From CAVZRC01 sp963777695 (GTDB lineage Bacteria > Planctomycetota > Planctomycetia > Isosphaerales > Isosphaeraceae), in NCBI GenBank assembly GCA_963777695.1, contig CAVZRC010000003.1:4030001-4094000 (forward strand): DNA of 64,000 nucleotides. The letters are read 5' to 3'. A model generated the notes under the pieces. It had not been told where the DNA came from and ran no database searches. It was given only the letters and a program-made list of their open reading frames with translations. A program made the translations under genes and the position numbers. Positions 48,395-57,980 of the stretch are shown here, piece by piece. The first letter of the stretch is position 1; the number at the start of each line of letters is the position of its first letter.

Positions 48395-49731
48395 GAAAGC
48401 CCTCGAGGATGTCGAGGCGGACGGCCCTCCGGGGCCTGGGTGTGTCCCTGGCCCTACCGTTGCTCGAGGCCATGGATTGCCGACCCTCGCGAGCGGGATC
48501 GGTCAACGGGGAGAGTCCTCCCTTGCGACTGGCGTTCGTCTACGTCCCCAACGGAGTCCATACGCCCGACTGGACCCCGCGTTCGCTCGGCGAGGGCTTC
48601 GCGCTCTCACCGATCCTCGAGCCACTGCGCGCGGTCAAGGACGAGATCCTGGTCCTGAGCGGGTTGACCCTGAACCCGGCGCGGGCGCTCGGAGACGGCG
48701 GGGGCGACCACGCCCGGGCCATGGCCAGCTTCCTGACCGGCCGCCATCCCCGCAAGACCGATGGTGCCGACCTCGTCGCCGGAGTCTCGGTCAACCAGTT
48801 GGCCGCCCGGGTCGTGGGAAAGGCCACGCGGTTCCCCTCGCTGGAAATCGGCTGCGAAGGGGGCCGGAACGCCGGCGAATGCGACCACGGGTATAGCTGC
48901 GCCTACCAGTCCAACCTCTCGTGGCAGGGCGAGTTGACGCCCGTCGCCAAGCAGATCAATCCCCGGCTCGTCTTCGAACGGCTCTTCGGCAACCCGGCCG
49001 TCGGCGACGTCGCGCGGGGCGATCGGCGTCGCAAGAGCGTCCTGGATTTCGTCGGCGAAGACGCTCGACAGCTCCAGGGCGTGCTCGGCGCCGCCGACCG
49101 TCGCAAGGTGGACGAGTACCTGAACGGCGTGCGCGAGATCGAGCAGCGGATACAGGGTGCCCGGCCCGCGGTCGATCTGAGTGGCCTGAAATATCCGCGC
49201 CCGCTCGGCATACCGGCCGATTACCAGGAACACTTGCGTGTCATGGCCGACCTGCTCGCGCTGGCGTTCCAGACCGACCAGACGCGGATCGCGACCTTCG
49301 TCTTCGCCAACGACGGCAGCAACCGCAGCTATCGATCGATCGGCGTGCCCGACGGCCACCACGACCTCTCACACCATGGCGGCGACGCGGCCAAGCAGCA
49401 GCGAATCCGCAAGATCAACGAGTTTCATATCATTCAGTTGGCCTATTTGCTATCGAAGCTGAGATCGATCCCCGAGGGGTCCGGCACCCTCCTGGACCAT
49501 TGCCTGCTTCTCTATGGCAGCGGGATCAGCGACGGGAATTCGCACGCGCACGACGACTTGCCGATCCTTCTGGCAGGCCGGGGCAATGGCGCCATCAAGC
49601 CCGGTCGACACATCCGATTCCCGAAGGAGACGCCCTTGACCAATCTCCACGTCACGATGCTCGACGCTATCGGAGTGAAGGTCGACCGATTCGGCGACAG
49701 TACCGGCCGGCTCGTCGGGCTCGGAGGATAA
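48391..49731 (+). CDS. DUF1552 Tat-exported protein
   Basis: 446 residues. Starts four bases inside the previous gene (ATGA overlap, GGAGG upstream), so translation is coupled. The N-terminus SRRTALRGLGVSLALPLLEAM is a twin-arginine signal. The DUF1552 core is visible in FVYVPNGVHTPDWTP, LSGLTLNPARALGDGGGDHARAMASFLTGRHP and HHDLSHHGGD, with many His/Asp residues suggesting a sulfatase/phosphatase-like metal site. DUF1592 and DUF1552 genes form a conserved pair, so the two proteins probably act together outside the cytoplasm. Confidence 0.9.
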   Translation: MRKPSRMSRRTALRGLGVSLALPLLEAMDCRPSRAGSVNGESPPLRLAFVYVPNGVHTPDWTPRSLGEGFALSPILEPLRAVKDEILVLSGLTLNPARALGDGGGDHARAMASFLTGRHPRKTDGADLVAGVSVNQLAARVVGKATRFPSLEIGCEGGRNAGECDHGYSCAYQSNLSWQGELTPVAKQINPRLVFERLFGNPAVGDVARGDRRRKSVLDFVGEDARQLQGVLGAADRRKVDEYLNGVREIEQRIQGARPAVDLSGLKYPRPLGIPADYQEHLRVMADLLALAFQTDQTRIATFVFANDGSNRSYRSIGVPDGHHDLSHHGGDAAKQQRIRKINEFHIIQLAYLLSKLRSIPEGSGTLLDHCLLLYGSGISDGNSHAHDDLPILLAGRGNGAIKPGRHIRFPKETPLTNLHVTMLDAIGVKVDRFGDSTGRLVGLGG

Positions 49732-49767
49732 CATCAGATCGGAGGATCGGGCTACAGCAAGGACGGC

Positions 49768-50052
49768 CTATGCCTCGTCCTCCAGGTGTCGCCGGATCGC
49801 CTCGGCCAGCGATTCGGTCATCGGCAACTTTCCTTCGGGATCGTCCGCCCGCAGAGCGTCGAGCCGGCCATCCAGGAATTCGATCAGATCGCGGACGACT
49901 TCGACATGTCCCAGCCGCAATTGATAGAGCGCGAAGGATTCGGCGCAATTGCCCCGACGGCCCGTACCGCAGGATTTCCCGTAGAGGAGCTGCCCTTTGC
50001 GGGCGAGCAGGCCCCGGCGTTCCGCCGATAGCTTGGGTCCCGCCTGACTCAT
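49768..50052 (-). CDS. Small hypothetical protein
   Basis: 94 residues, MSQAGPKLSAERRGLLARKGQLLYGKSCGTGRRGNCAESF... The ATG (50052) overlaps the stop of the upstream minus-strand gene by four bases (ATGA), so it is real and translationally coupled. Charged, soluble, with two Cys (CGTGRRGNC). No family recognised. Confidence 0.7.
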   Translation of the reverse strand: MSQAGPKLSAERRGLLARKGQLLYGKSCGTGRRGNCAESFALYQLRLGHVEVVRDLIEFLDGRLDALRADDPEGKLPMTESLAEAIRRHLEDEA

Positions 50053-50258
50053 GGTTCGCCCGAGGGCGGGCCGATCACGTCGCCGAAGAACTCCTCGTCG
50101 CTTGCGCCGTCCTCGGCGTCGACTTTCTCCATCATGGCCTGGATCTCCTCGGGGGTGGTGATCCCCTTCGAGGTCATCAGCCGATAAATCGTCGCGATAT
50201 GGAGCCTCAGGTTGTAGAGCTGGCGCTCGAGGTCGTCCATCTCGTCTTCGTCGGCCAT
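50049..50258 (-). CDS. Small acidic helical protein (internal start within the previous frame)
   Basis: 69 residues, MADEDEMDDLERQLYNLRLHIATIYRLMTSKGITTPEEIQAM... AGGAG eight bases upstream of ATG 50258 argues for an independent start. Acidic, two-helix, soluble; no family recognised. Coupled by ATGA to the 94-residue gene that follows. Confidence 0.6.
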   Translation of the reverse strand: MADEDEMDDLERQLYNLRLHIATIYRLMTSKGITTPEEIQAMMEKVDAEDGASDEEFFGDVIGPPSGEP

Positions 50259-50543
50259 CTTCGATTCTCCTGGTTTCGTGGAAGGTCCGGGTGATCGCCG
50301 CCAACGCCGGGTCAAGCGGCGTCCCTCGACCTGTCCGAGGAGCGCCGCGGCGCGTTCGGCATCGGCCGCGGGCACCTGGAGCTTGAACCAATTCAGGGCA
50401 TTGCCGAGTAACCAGTCCATGTCGAGCGTCTCGACATCGGCCAGGAACGCCGGTATGCCCTCCGCGTCGAGGCCCAGTCGGGCGGCCTCCGCGGCGGTGC
50501 GGAAGGGATAATGCGCGATGGTGACTGGCTCATCCTCGGTCAT
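50049..50543 (-). CDS. DUF2007-like protein reading through into a second small gene
   Basis: Open frame of 164 codons from 50543, GGAGG upstream. The first 72 residues (EPVTIAHYPFRTAAEAARLGLDAEGIPAFLADVETLDM ... LGNALNWFKLQVPAADAERAAALLGQ) match the DUF2007 fold, a small putative signal-transduction domain. Residues 75-95 are a basic Arg/Pro/Ser linker that looks like intergenic sequence read through, and from residue 96 a second small protein begins in the same frame. The DUF2007 gene may originally have ended near 50320. Confidence 0.7.
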   Translation of the reverse strand: MTEDEPVTIAHYPFRTAAEAARLGLDAEGIPAFLADVETLDMDWLLGNALNWFKLQVPAADAERAAALLGQVEGRRLTRRWRRSPGPSTKPGESKMADEDEMDDLERQLYNLRLHIATIYRLMTSKGITTPEEIQAMMEKVDAEDGASDEEFFGDVIGPPSGEP

Positions 50544-50675
50544 GAGAATCCCCTCCGTCCCCGGCTCGAGCGACCCGGCTCGGCGATGTGGATTACGGGT
50601 CCGCAGCAAAGATGATACCAAATCCGCCGAGGAAAGGCGTACCTCTCCGAACGCCCGGATGCGAGCCGGTAACGA

Positions 50676-51101
50676 CTATTCCTCGATCATCCGGATCGAG
50701 AGGGCATTCGGCTCGACCATATCGCCCGGCGTGATGCACATGATCGTGAATCCACAACGATCGGCGCTCACCGAGGTCCAGTTCGCCCCGATGCCGACGG
50801 CCCACTGGCTGCTGGTGTACTTCAACAACTGCCGCAACTCCGACTCGACGAGCGGCCGCTTCGACCGATATTCGGTCGTCGCGGTCAGCCATTCGTCGCC
50901 CTCCTGATAACGGAACCGCAGGCTGCCGCCGCTCTCCAGCGCCCTCAGCAGGACCTTCTGGGAATCCGAGACGCCGAGAAAGTCGGTGAAGGTCTCCTCG
51001 TCGTAGACCAGGCCGTCGAGGGACCTGAGCACCGCAGGGTCGGTCACCGGCTCATCATCATGAAAGACAGCGGCCCAACCGCGGACGAGGATGCGTGCCA
51101 T
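50676..51101 (-). CDS. Hypothetical protein
   Basis: 141 residues. ATG at 51101 preceded by GGAGGGC. Mixed, soluble: EETFTDFLGVSDSQKVLLRALESGGSLRFRYQEGDEWLTATTEYRS. No known family or signal. It lies upstream of the DUF2007 gene on the same strand, separated by 132 bases. Confidence 0.6.
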   Translation of the reverse strand: MARILVRGWAAVFHDDEPVTDPAVLRSLDGLVYDEETFTDFLGVSDSQKVLLRALESGGSLRFRYQEGDEWLTATTEYRSKRPLVESELRQLLKYTSSQWAVGIGANWTSVSADRCGFTIMCITPGDMVEPNALSIRMIEE

Positions 51102-51294
51102 GTGCCCTCCATCGCCGACCGCACGAGTCCGGCGAACAGGCCGGTCGACCATCCGGGCAGCCGATCGGGATACGCCCCGTGGCCCGGCCCGCCGAGCTAC
51201 GTGAATCATAACACGGCATCTTTCAAGACGAGCGTAGCTGGCCGGACCCCGCATCGGCGCGGCGATCGGGCGGCTCGTCGCGATCGTTGTCGCA

Positions 51295-51615
51295 TCACCG
51301 CCCCCCTTTCTTCGGACGTCCCTCGGTGGCGTCGGAGGTGGCGCTGGCTCCCCTGCCCTCCCACGGCAGCCGAGGGAGTCGCTTCAGCCTCGCGACGTAG
51401 CGGGCCTCGTCGTAGAGTTCATTTCGCTTGAGGATGTCGAAGATTTCCGAACAAACGACACTGGCGATGAGTTCCATGGCCTTCTCGCGGGGATAGCCCT
51501 TGGCGAGGAGTCGGGCCAGCGTCCGGGAGGTCTCGGGGGGCGTGTCGTCGCGCAACTGGTTATCGACCACCTCCATCAGGGCGCGATGCAGCCGAGGATT
51601 GTAGGTCTGGCCCAT
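51295..51615 (-). CDS. DUF1841-like small protein
   Basis: 106 residues, two-thirds helical. LHRALMEVVDNQLRDDTPPETSRTLARLLAKGYPREKAMELIASVV recalls the DUF1841 family of cytosolic proteins of unknown function. The tail (EGRPKKGGR) is basic. Confidence 0.6.
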   Translation of the reverse strand: MGQTYNPRLHRALMEVVDNQLRDDTPPETSRTLARLLAKGYPREKAMELIASVVCSEIFDILKRNELYDEARYVARLKRLPRLPWEGRGASATSDATEGRPKKGGR

Positions 51616-51843
51616 GGAGTTTCCCCCGATCGTTGCACCGACTGAACATCCATCCCAGGATACCGGTCCGAAGCACGCCTACGATCATTATAGGCGCCGC
51701 GGGGTGCAGGGCGAGACTTTCCACAGGAAGGCGGGGGTCCGCCTGTCAGGGTTATCTCGGCGACGAGGACGATCGGTAAACTGATGATGGTCGGCGGCCG
51801 AGGGCCCGACCTTCGATCCCGGCGGGGCCGGGTCGGCGCAGGG

Positions 51844-52485
51844 TCAGGCAGGCCCGGTCTTCGAGGCGGGTACGGCCGGCTTCTTGAGCCAAGGGACCGG
51901 CTTCAACTCCACCTTCTTGATCGACTGGAGGTAAGCGAGCACGTGCTCGGACCGCTTGTCGCCGACCTGAGCATGGAAGTGGAGGCTGAACCCGTGCGGG
52001 CCCTTGGCGTCGATCAGCTTCGGCTGGAGGGTGAGGAACGCTTTGATCGCGTCGAGCTGGCCCATCATGGCGGCGCAGAAGATGTCGATCCGGGCCCCTC
52101 GATCCAACAGGAACTCGACGATATCGTGCCGGCCCATGTGCGACGCCCCGCCGAGGCCGGTCTCCCAGTCGCCGTTGCCCCAGTCCATCGTGGCGTTGAG
52201 CAGCGCCGGCTCCCTGGCCACAAGCTTCTTGACCATTTCGAGCTCGGAGTGGGCGTAGATGACGAAATCCTGCACGAGCACGCGGTTGATTTGCGGCTTC
52301 TTCCACGACGGCTTGAAGCTCGGCGGCGCATAGTCGCGTTCGAAGGGGGCCTCGATCGGCTGACGCGTCGCCTCCGGGACGCTCGCCTTCGGCTTGTCGT
52401 CGGCCGCGGCGAGGTCGGTCGCGGCGCCGAGCACGACGCCCGCGGCCAGGGAGCTGAACGAGCGTCGGGAAATCGGGTCGATCAT
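51844..52485 (-). CDS. Tat-exported ankyrin-repeat protein
   Basis: 213 residues. N-terminus PISRRSFSSLAAGVVLGAATDLAAA is a twin-arginine signal. The body contains ankyrin-like helix pairs (VIYAHSELEMVKKLVAREPALLNAT, SHMGRHDIVEFLLDRGARIDIF, MGQLDAIKAFLTLQPKLIDAKGPHG). Probably a periplasmic protein-interaction module. Both flanking genes are on the same strand but separated by 100 or more bases. Confidence 0.78.
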   Translation of the reverse strand: MIDPISRRSFSSLAAGVVLGAATDLAAADDKPKASVPEATRQPIEAPFERDYAPPSFKPSWKKPQINRVLVQDFVIYAHSELEMVKKLVAREPALLNATMDWGNGDWETGLGGASHMGRHDIVEFLLDRGARIDIFCAAMMGQLDAIKAFLTLQPKLIDAKGPHGFSLHFHAQVGDKRSEHVLAYLQSIKKVELKPVPWLKKPAVPASKTGPA

Positions 52486-52602
52486 GGTCAGTCCCCCCGG
52501 TCGAGAGTACGTCGTGTCGGCCGATTGCGATCCGGAGCGTCCGGTCGCATCGGCGGATCGCCGACTTACTGGCTTTTACCCGGTCGAAGCACCGATGTCC
52601 AG

Positions 52603-52977
52603 TCACCGGGGCTGGTCGTCGCCAGATCCGGAGGTCTCGCCGGAAAATTCCGGTCGAGGCCGATCGGCCAGTTCCAGCTCGCGACGATTCCGCAGGAACC
52701 AGATCGTCGCCAGCTCGGCGAGGATACAGAAGACGAGCACAACCGAGGCCCCGATCAGCCCCCGCCGTGGCGTCGTGAGCGCCGAGACCCGGATGAACGT
52801 GATGACCATGAGCCCGCACAGACCGAGGAGGACGATGGTGATGACGCCCGCGATCCTGCGGTATCGGAGCCGCGACTTGCAGTGAGGGCAGCGAATCCGG
52901 TTCGGTAACGTTGCCGAGAAGATGGGCCAGGCGCCGATATCCTTGCCGCAGCCCGGACAGTGCTTGCCGTCGCCCAT
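52603..52977 (-). CDS. Zinc-ribbon membrane protein
   Basis: 124 residues. Two zinc-ribbon knuckles at the start (CPGCGKDIG and CPHCKSRLRYR) followed by two hydrophobic helices (IAGVITIVLLGLCGLMVITFI and GLIGASVVLVFCILAELATIWFL), so a small membrane protein with a cytosolic zinc-binding head. AAGGGGG precedes the ATG. Role unknown. Confidence 0.7.
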   Translation of the reverse strand: MGDGKHCPGCGKDIGAWPIFSATLPNRIRCPHCKSRLRYRRIAGVITIVLLGLCGLMVITFIRVSALTTPRRGLIGASVVLVFCILAELATIWFLRNRRELELADRPRPEFSGETSGSGDDQPR

Positions 52978-53345
52978 GGACGTCCCCCTTCGCCGCCCGA
53001 TCCCATACGACGAACCGGCCCGCCGTGCCTCCCCGATGTTATCAGAAAGTCGGCTCGATCGCCTGGCGACGGAGACTCCAGGGCCTGACTTTCCCGAACA
53101 TGCGTTCGGAGGAACCCGGTGGCCTGACGACAACGCGGCCTCCGATGCTATAATCTCCGGAGTCGATTAACCGGCCGGAACTCCCGGACACCCACGCCGC
53201 ATCCTACCTCCGCAGGATCGGTGCGAACGTCGCGAACATTGCGATCCCCGATGACAGAGCCCAAATTCGGGTGCTCCCGAGAGTTGGTCATCCGAAATCC
53301 GGAATTCCCTCGGTTGCGGCCGCGGGCCGCTTCAGGAACCAGCAC
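52978..53345. other. 368-base divergent intergenic region
   Basis: Between the zinc-ribbon gene (minus) and the TPR lipoprotein gene (plus). No conserved frame; no definite promoter elements recognised. Confidence 0.45.
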
Positions 53346-54695
53346 ATGCATTCTGGCCCGACACACACGGGATGGTCCGTCCTGGTGATCATGGCCGTCG
53401 GCGTCGCATGCTCGACTCCCGCGACGTGGTCGGGACCGGTGACTCCGGGGCAACCGCTGAGCAAGGCGACTGTGCCGGCGAGCGACGAGCTCGAACCGGC
53501 CTTGAAGAAGATCCGCGAGGGGCGGAACGACGAGGCGCTCGCCCTGATCCGGGAGCTGGCTGCCAAGCACCCGGATTGGCCGCCGGCCGCATTGATCCTG
53601 GCGAGGATGATGATGGGCGCCGGCCAGGCGCACTCGGTCGTCGCGCCGATGGAACGCGCCGTCATCGAGTCGCCGAAGCACCCCGATGTCTATCTCGCGC
53701 TCGGCACGGTGGCCCTGGGCGATGGCCGCCTGAGCGACGCCCAGCTCAACTTCGAGAAGGCGCGGGGACTCATCGGCGCCGGCCAGTGGACCGCCGAGCA
53801 AACGAAGAATTACGAGCGCGAGTCGCTCGCCGGACTGGCCGCCGTCGCCGAGGGCCGCGAGGGATGGAAGACCGCCCGGGAGCTCCTCGAGGCCTGGCTC
53901 GCGACGGACCCCAAGAACGGCCCGGCGCGACAGCGGCTCGGCGGCGTGCTCTTCCGGCTCGACAAGACCGATGACGCCTTCACCGCGCTGAAGCAGGCGG
54001 CGCAGGACGCACCGACGCTGGAGCCGCCCGCCGTCACCATGGCCCGGTTGTTCTCCCAGAAGGGGGACGCGAAGAAGGCCGAGGAGTGGTTCGACTATGC
54101 GCAAAAGCTCGAGCCGACCAGCGCCCGGGTCCGCATCGCCTACGGCGGATGGCTCCTGGACATGGGGCGAGCCCCGCTCGCCCGCCCGGAGGCCGACGAG
54201 GCCGTGAAGCTCGACCCCAAGTCGCCGGAGGCCCGGCGGCTCAAAGGATTCATCGCCTGGCACCTCCGCGACCTCGCCGGCGCCGAGGCCATTTTCGAGG
54301 CGCTGCACCGCGACATGCCCGGCGACAGCGGGGTGGCCAACCTGCTGGCCCTCAGCCTGGTCGAGCAGGACGACCCGGTGAAGCGCGCCCGCGGCCTGCA
54401 ACTCGCCGAGGCCAACGCCCGGCAGAATCCCCGCGCCAATGACATCGTGACCACGCTCGGCTGGGCGCATTACCGCTCGGGCCACCTCGAACAGGCCGAC
54501 CAGGTCCTCCGGGCCGTCCTCCAGGGCCAGGGTGGTCGGACCACGCCCGAGTTCGCCTACTACCTGGCCCGAGTCCTGTCCGACAAGGGGAACACCGACG
54601 ACGCCCGCAAGCTCCTGCAATCCGCCATCGGCATGCCCGGCTCCTTCGCCCATCGCGAGGATGCCGGCGCGTTCCTCAAGACCCTGGGCAAGTGA
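53346..54695 (+). CDS. TPR-containing putative lipoprotein
   Basis: 449 residues from ATG 53346. N-terminal hydrophobic stretch (SVLVIMAVGVAC) ending in a possible lipobox Cys. From residue 50 on it is a solenoid of tetratricopeptide repeats, for example DEALALIRELAAKHPDWPPA, DVYLALGTVALGDGRLSDAQ, DDARKLLQSAIGMPGSFAHR. Probably a periplasmic protein-interaction scaffold. No partner is evident from the neighbours. Confidence 0.8.
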   Translation: MHSGPTHTGWSVLVIMAVGVACSTPATWSGPVTPGQPLSKATVPASDELEPALKKIREGRNDEALALIRELAAKHPDWPPAALILARMMMGAGQAHSVVAPMERAVIESPKHPDVYLALGTVALGDGRLSDAQLNFEKARGLIGAGQWTAEQTKNYERESLAGLAAVAEGREGWKTARELLEAWLATDPKNGPARQRLGGVLFRLDKTDDAFTALKQAAQDAPTLEPPAVTMARLFSQKGDAKKAEEWFDYAQKLEPTSARVRIAYGGWLLDMGRAPLARPEADEAVKLDPKSPEARRLKGFIAWHLRDLAGAEAIFEALHRDMPGDSGVANLLALSLVEQDDPVKRARGLQLAEANARQNPRANDIVTTLGWAHYRSGHLEQADQVLRAVLQGQGGRTTPEFAYYLARVLSDKGNTDDARKLLQSAIGMPGSFAHREDAGAFLKTLGK

Positions 54696-54785
54696 ACCTG
54701 GAGGGATCGCCCCTCGGCGGCGTCCCATCGACACGATGCTCGATGGTCATCGCGTCGGGACGATCCGTAAGAGCCGATCGGCACC

Positions 54786-55049
54786 TCAACGCTTCGGGTC
54801 CTGCTCCGCTGACGGATCGACGGTCGCCCGATATCGAGCCAGCGCCTGGTCAGCCAGAGCTTGGCTCTGCACCGCGCGGGCCAGGGCCGCCGCAGCCCGA
54901 GCCTCGTACTGTGCCGCCTGGGCCCGGTAGAGTTCCTCCCTCACGGCCGCTCTCTGTAGGAGCACGGCCTGCCTGAGCACCGTCAGGATGAGGGCCAGGA
55001 AGGCGATGACGACCATCAGGGTCCGCAGCCGGGAGTGGGGACGTCGCAT
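54786..55049 (-). CDS. Small single-pass membrane protein
   Basis: 87 residues: RLRTLMVVIAFLALILTVLRQAVLL is a single hydrophobic helix near the N-terminus, followed by a long Ala/Arg/Gln-rich probable coiled coil (RAAVREELYRAQAAQYEARAAAALARA). I recall short proteins of this 'RxRTLMVVIAxLAL' type as frequent in planctomycetes. Function unknown. Confidence 0.7.
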   Translation of the reverse strand: MRRPHSRLRTLMVVIAFLALILTVLRQAVLLQRAAVREELYRAQAAQYEARAAAALARAVQSQALADQALARYRATVDPSAEQDPKR

Positions 55050-55440
55050 GGGTTGGGCCTCACGATCTCGGATGTCAACACGAGGAAGATCGAGACGCGC
55101 ACCGTGGACCGCAATCGGGGCAAGGCATCGCCGGGAGTCCCAGGGCTCGCGCTTCGAATGTCGTCTCCGGATGGTGCTGTCAACCTAACGACATCGTCCC
55201 ACGCCCGACGTCCCGCGCCAACCAGGATTCACCCTCTTTGACCTCTCGGAGCGGTTGGAGTGATGAATCCCGGGCATGGGTCACTCCGCCGTCAGTTTCA
55301 CTTCATGCCGACGAGTCCAATGGGCACACCACCAGGGCGTTTGCAGAGCTCACGGAGGTAGAATCCAAGAAAAGTGGGATCCGTCAGCCGCTGTCGCGAC
55401 ACTACCGGTCGAAACTCGAACCGTCGCGGAGATCGGAACA
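55050..55440. other. 391-base gap upstream of the sigma factor
   Basis: Divergent from the small membrane-protein gene. No conserved coding frame; probable promoter region of the sigma-factor gene. Confidence 0.45.
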
Positions 55441-57846
55441 GTGCTGAGGAATCGATACAAAACCGTCCTTCGGGATGTCCAGGTGCTCTTCGACTCGGGC
55501 AGCATCGGCGGCTTGACCGACGCCGAACTCCTGGGCCGGTTCGCTGAAGGCCCCGAGGAGGTCGCCGAACGGGCGTTCGCCGTCCTGATCGAGCGGCACG
55601 GGCCGATGGTCCTCCGCGTCTGCCACTCGGTCCTGCGCGACGATCACGACGCCCAGGACGCCTTCCAGGCCACGTTCCTGATCCTCGTCCGCCGCGCCGC
55701 CGCCGTCCGCAACCGGGGATCGGTCGGGAGCTGGCTCTACGGCGTCGCGCTGCGCGTCTCGGCCCGCGCCCGCGCGTCCATGGCCCGTCGTCGGAGGCAT
55801 GAGGCCCGCGTGGCGGCGATGGCGGCGGTTCGTTTTTCCGAGGAGCAGAGTCCGCTCGACCTCTCCGCGGTCCTGCACGAGGAGCTGGGCCGGTTACCAG
55901 AGCGCTACCGGGCGGCGGTTGTCGCCTGCTACCTGGAGGGCCAGACCTGCGAGGCGGCCGCACGCCAACTGGGCTGGCCGGTCGGGACAGTCAAGAGCCG
56001 GCTGGCGCGAGGCCGGAAGCGCCTGCTCGTCCGGCTGATCCGCCGCGGCCTCGGCCCCGACGACTCGCCGGGCCGGAGCCCGGCACCGTCGGTGATGTCG
56101 TCGGCGATCGTGAATAATACGGCCCGGGCGATGCTCCGGCTCGCCACCGGTCGATCGACCGACGGCCTTGTCTCGGACACGGCACTTTCCTGGGCCCTCA
56201 CCACTTCGAGAACCATTCAGATGACACGAATCATCATGATCTCGGCCCTGTTGATCGCCGGCGTTGCCACGACTGGTGCGGGCCTGCTGGTCACCCAGGA
56301 ACCGAAATCGGCCGGGCCGGAAGTTCCGGCGAAGAAAGGCGCAGGACCAAACACCGGCCAAGCCCGCGGTACCTCCGAATCAGATCGAACGGATTACCGT
56401 GCGTGTCGTCGATGCCCAGGGCCGGGACGTGCCGAACGTCGAGATCGAGGTCGTCGATCGAGACTCCACTGCCGAAGTCCGTCGGTTCCGGACGGGTGTG
56501 GACGGCCGGTGCAGGATCCCCGTCGATCCGCGCTACAACCGGATCGAGTTCCAGGTGCGCCCCGACGATCGCACACTCGGCTGGGCCAGTTACAGCAAGG
56601 GAAACCTGTGGCCGGCGACGGAAGAGCATCCGGTCACCATGATGTTGCTCCCCCTGAATCACCGGGTCGAGGGATCGGTCGTGGACTCCCGCGGCAAGCC
56701 AATCCGCGATGTCCGGATCCGCGCGCATCAAATCGAACACCAGAAGATGAACGGATATCGGACGGTCCCGACGATCGACCCGGTCGTCACCGACGAGTCC
56801 GGCCGGTTCGCCATCACCCTGCCCGCGGACACGCGCGGCAGCCTTCTCGACGCCTATCATCCCCGGTACGTCGGTCCATGGTTCCATTGCGGTGCCGAGG
56901 ACCACACCATCGCACCGGTCACGCTCTTCGATGCCGGCGGCATCGAGGGGACCGTGATCGACTCGACCACGGGAAGACAGGTGGAAGGCGTGCAGGTCAT
57001 GGCCGGTACCCTCGAGCATGGCGCCGGCGAGGTGCCCCTCGGCGGCGGAGGGGGCGAAGCGACCTCCGACGCGCACGGCCATTTCCAGATCGGCGGCCGT
57101 GCGCCCGGCGTGTACGACCTGCATCTCAAGACCTTTCCCGCAAATCGGCGTCTCACAGCCCGGGCTGTGGAAGGCGTACGCGTCAAGGCCGGCGAGGACG
57201 CCAGGGCCGAGCTGGTGCTGATCGAGGGCCGCCGTCTTCACGGGACCGCGATCTATCTGTACGACAACACGCCGATGATCGGAATCCCTGTCCAATGCCA
57301 CAGTCCGCCTCATCTCCGACTTGGCCCGGTGAATCAGATGACCTACACGGATGACCAGGGCCGCTTTGAATTCTTCGTCCCTCCAGGGCCGGCGACGGTC
57401 TTGATCCCGTCCGACGAGAAGATCTTGATCATCCCCGCCGACCATGACCCAGAGCCCGTCCGACTCGAGAACAACCCCAATGCGAAGCCCCGGCCCTCTC
57501 CGAGGCCCATCAAGGTGTTCGAATGTCCGGTCCGGGTCCGCGTGAAGGCCCGCGCGGGCAACGCCCTGCGCGGGAGGAAGTCCGGACGCTGAGCGGAAGG
57601 ATCTTCGACCCGGAGGGCTTGCCCATCCCCGGCTTCAGGGTCTATTGCAACGCCCCCCTGCCCCAGAAGTTCGTGGGATTCGCCGTCACGGATCGCCTGG
57701 GCCTGTTCCGACTGAAGGGCCTGCCGAAGGGCCAGTTCCGACTCTCGATGGACAAGGATGGCTACGGTTCCGGGTCGGCGATGATCCCCGACGAAGCCTG
57801 GGAGGTCGATCTCACGCTCCCAGGTCGCCCCGACGCGCCGGAATGA
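55441..57846 (+). CDS. Membrane-tethered ECF sigma factor with carboxypeptidase-regulatory-like repeats, two frameshifts
   Basis: About 800 residues after joining. The GTG at 55441 has GGAG upstream. Residues 1-200 are an ECF sigma-70 factor: region 2 (ERHGPMVLRVCHSVLRDDHDAQDAFQATFLIL) and region 4 (LPERYRAAVVACYLEGQTCEAAARQLGWPVGTVKSRLARGRKRL). A hydrophobic helix follows (IIMISALLIAGVATTGAGLLV, near residue 270), then several carboxypeptidase-regulatory-like beta domains (RVVDAQGRDVPNVEIEVV, GSVVDSRGKPIRDVRI, GTVIDSTTGRQVEGVQV). Frame breaks are at GCGC 56339-56342 and in a C run near 57560. The sigma part should be cytosolic, the repeats outside. BlaI and an M56 protease follow. Confidence 0.85.
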
Positions 57847-57901
57847 ATCGACCCCGGCCGGTCGCCCCCCTCCACCTCCGAGGACGTAAGACATCGCCTC
57901 C

Positions 57902-57943
57902 TACGAAAGGTCTCGTTGACAAGTACGAGGCCTTTCGTATGAT
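57902..57943 (+). promoter_or_regulatory. Sigma-70-like promoter inside an inverted-repeat BlaI operator
   Basis: TTGACA (57916-57921) and TATGAT (57938-57943) are separated by 16 bases. They lie inside a 14-bp inverted repeat: TACGAAAGGTCTCG at 57902-57915 and CGAGGCCTTTCGTA at 57926-57939, one mismatch, with the -35 box in the loop. A dimeric BlaI binding here would block RNA polymerase. The BlaI gene starts 38 bases after the -10 box, so it is very likely autorepressed. Known BlaI operators are similar short dyads beginning with TAC. Confidence 0.78.
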
Positions 57944-57980
57944 GGGCGTTGACACGGACGGAAACGGAGGGATCCTCATC

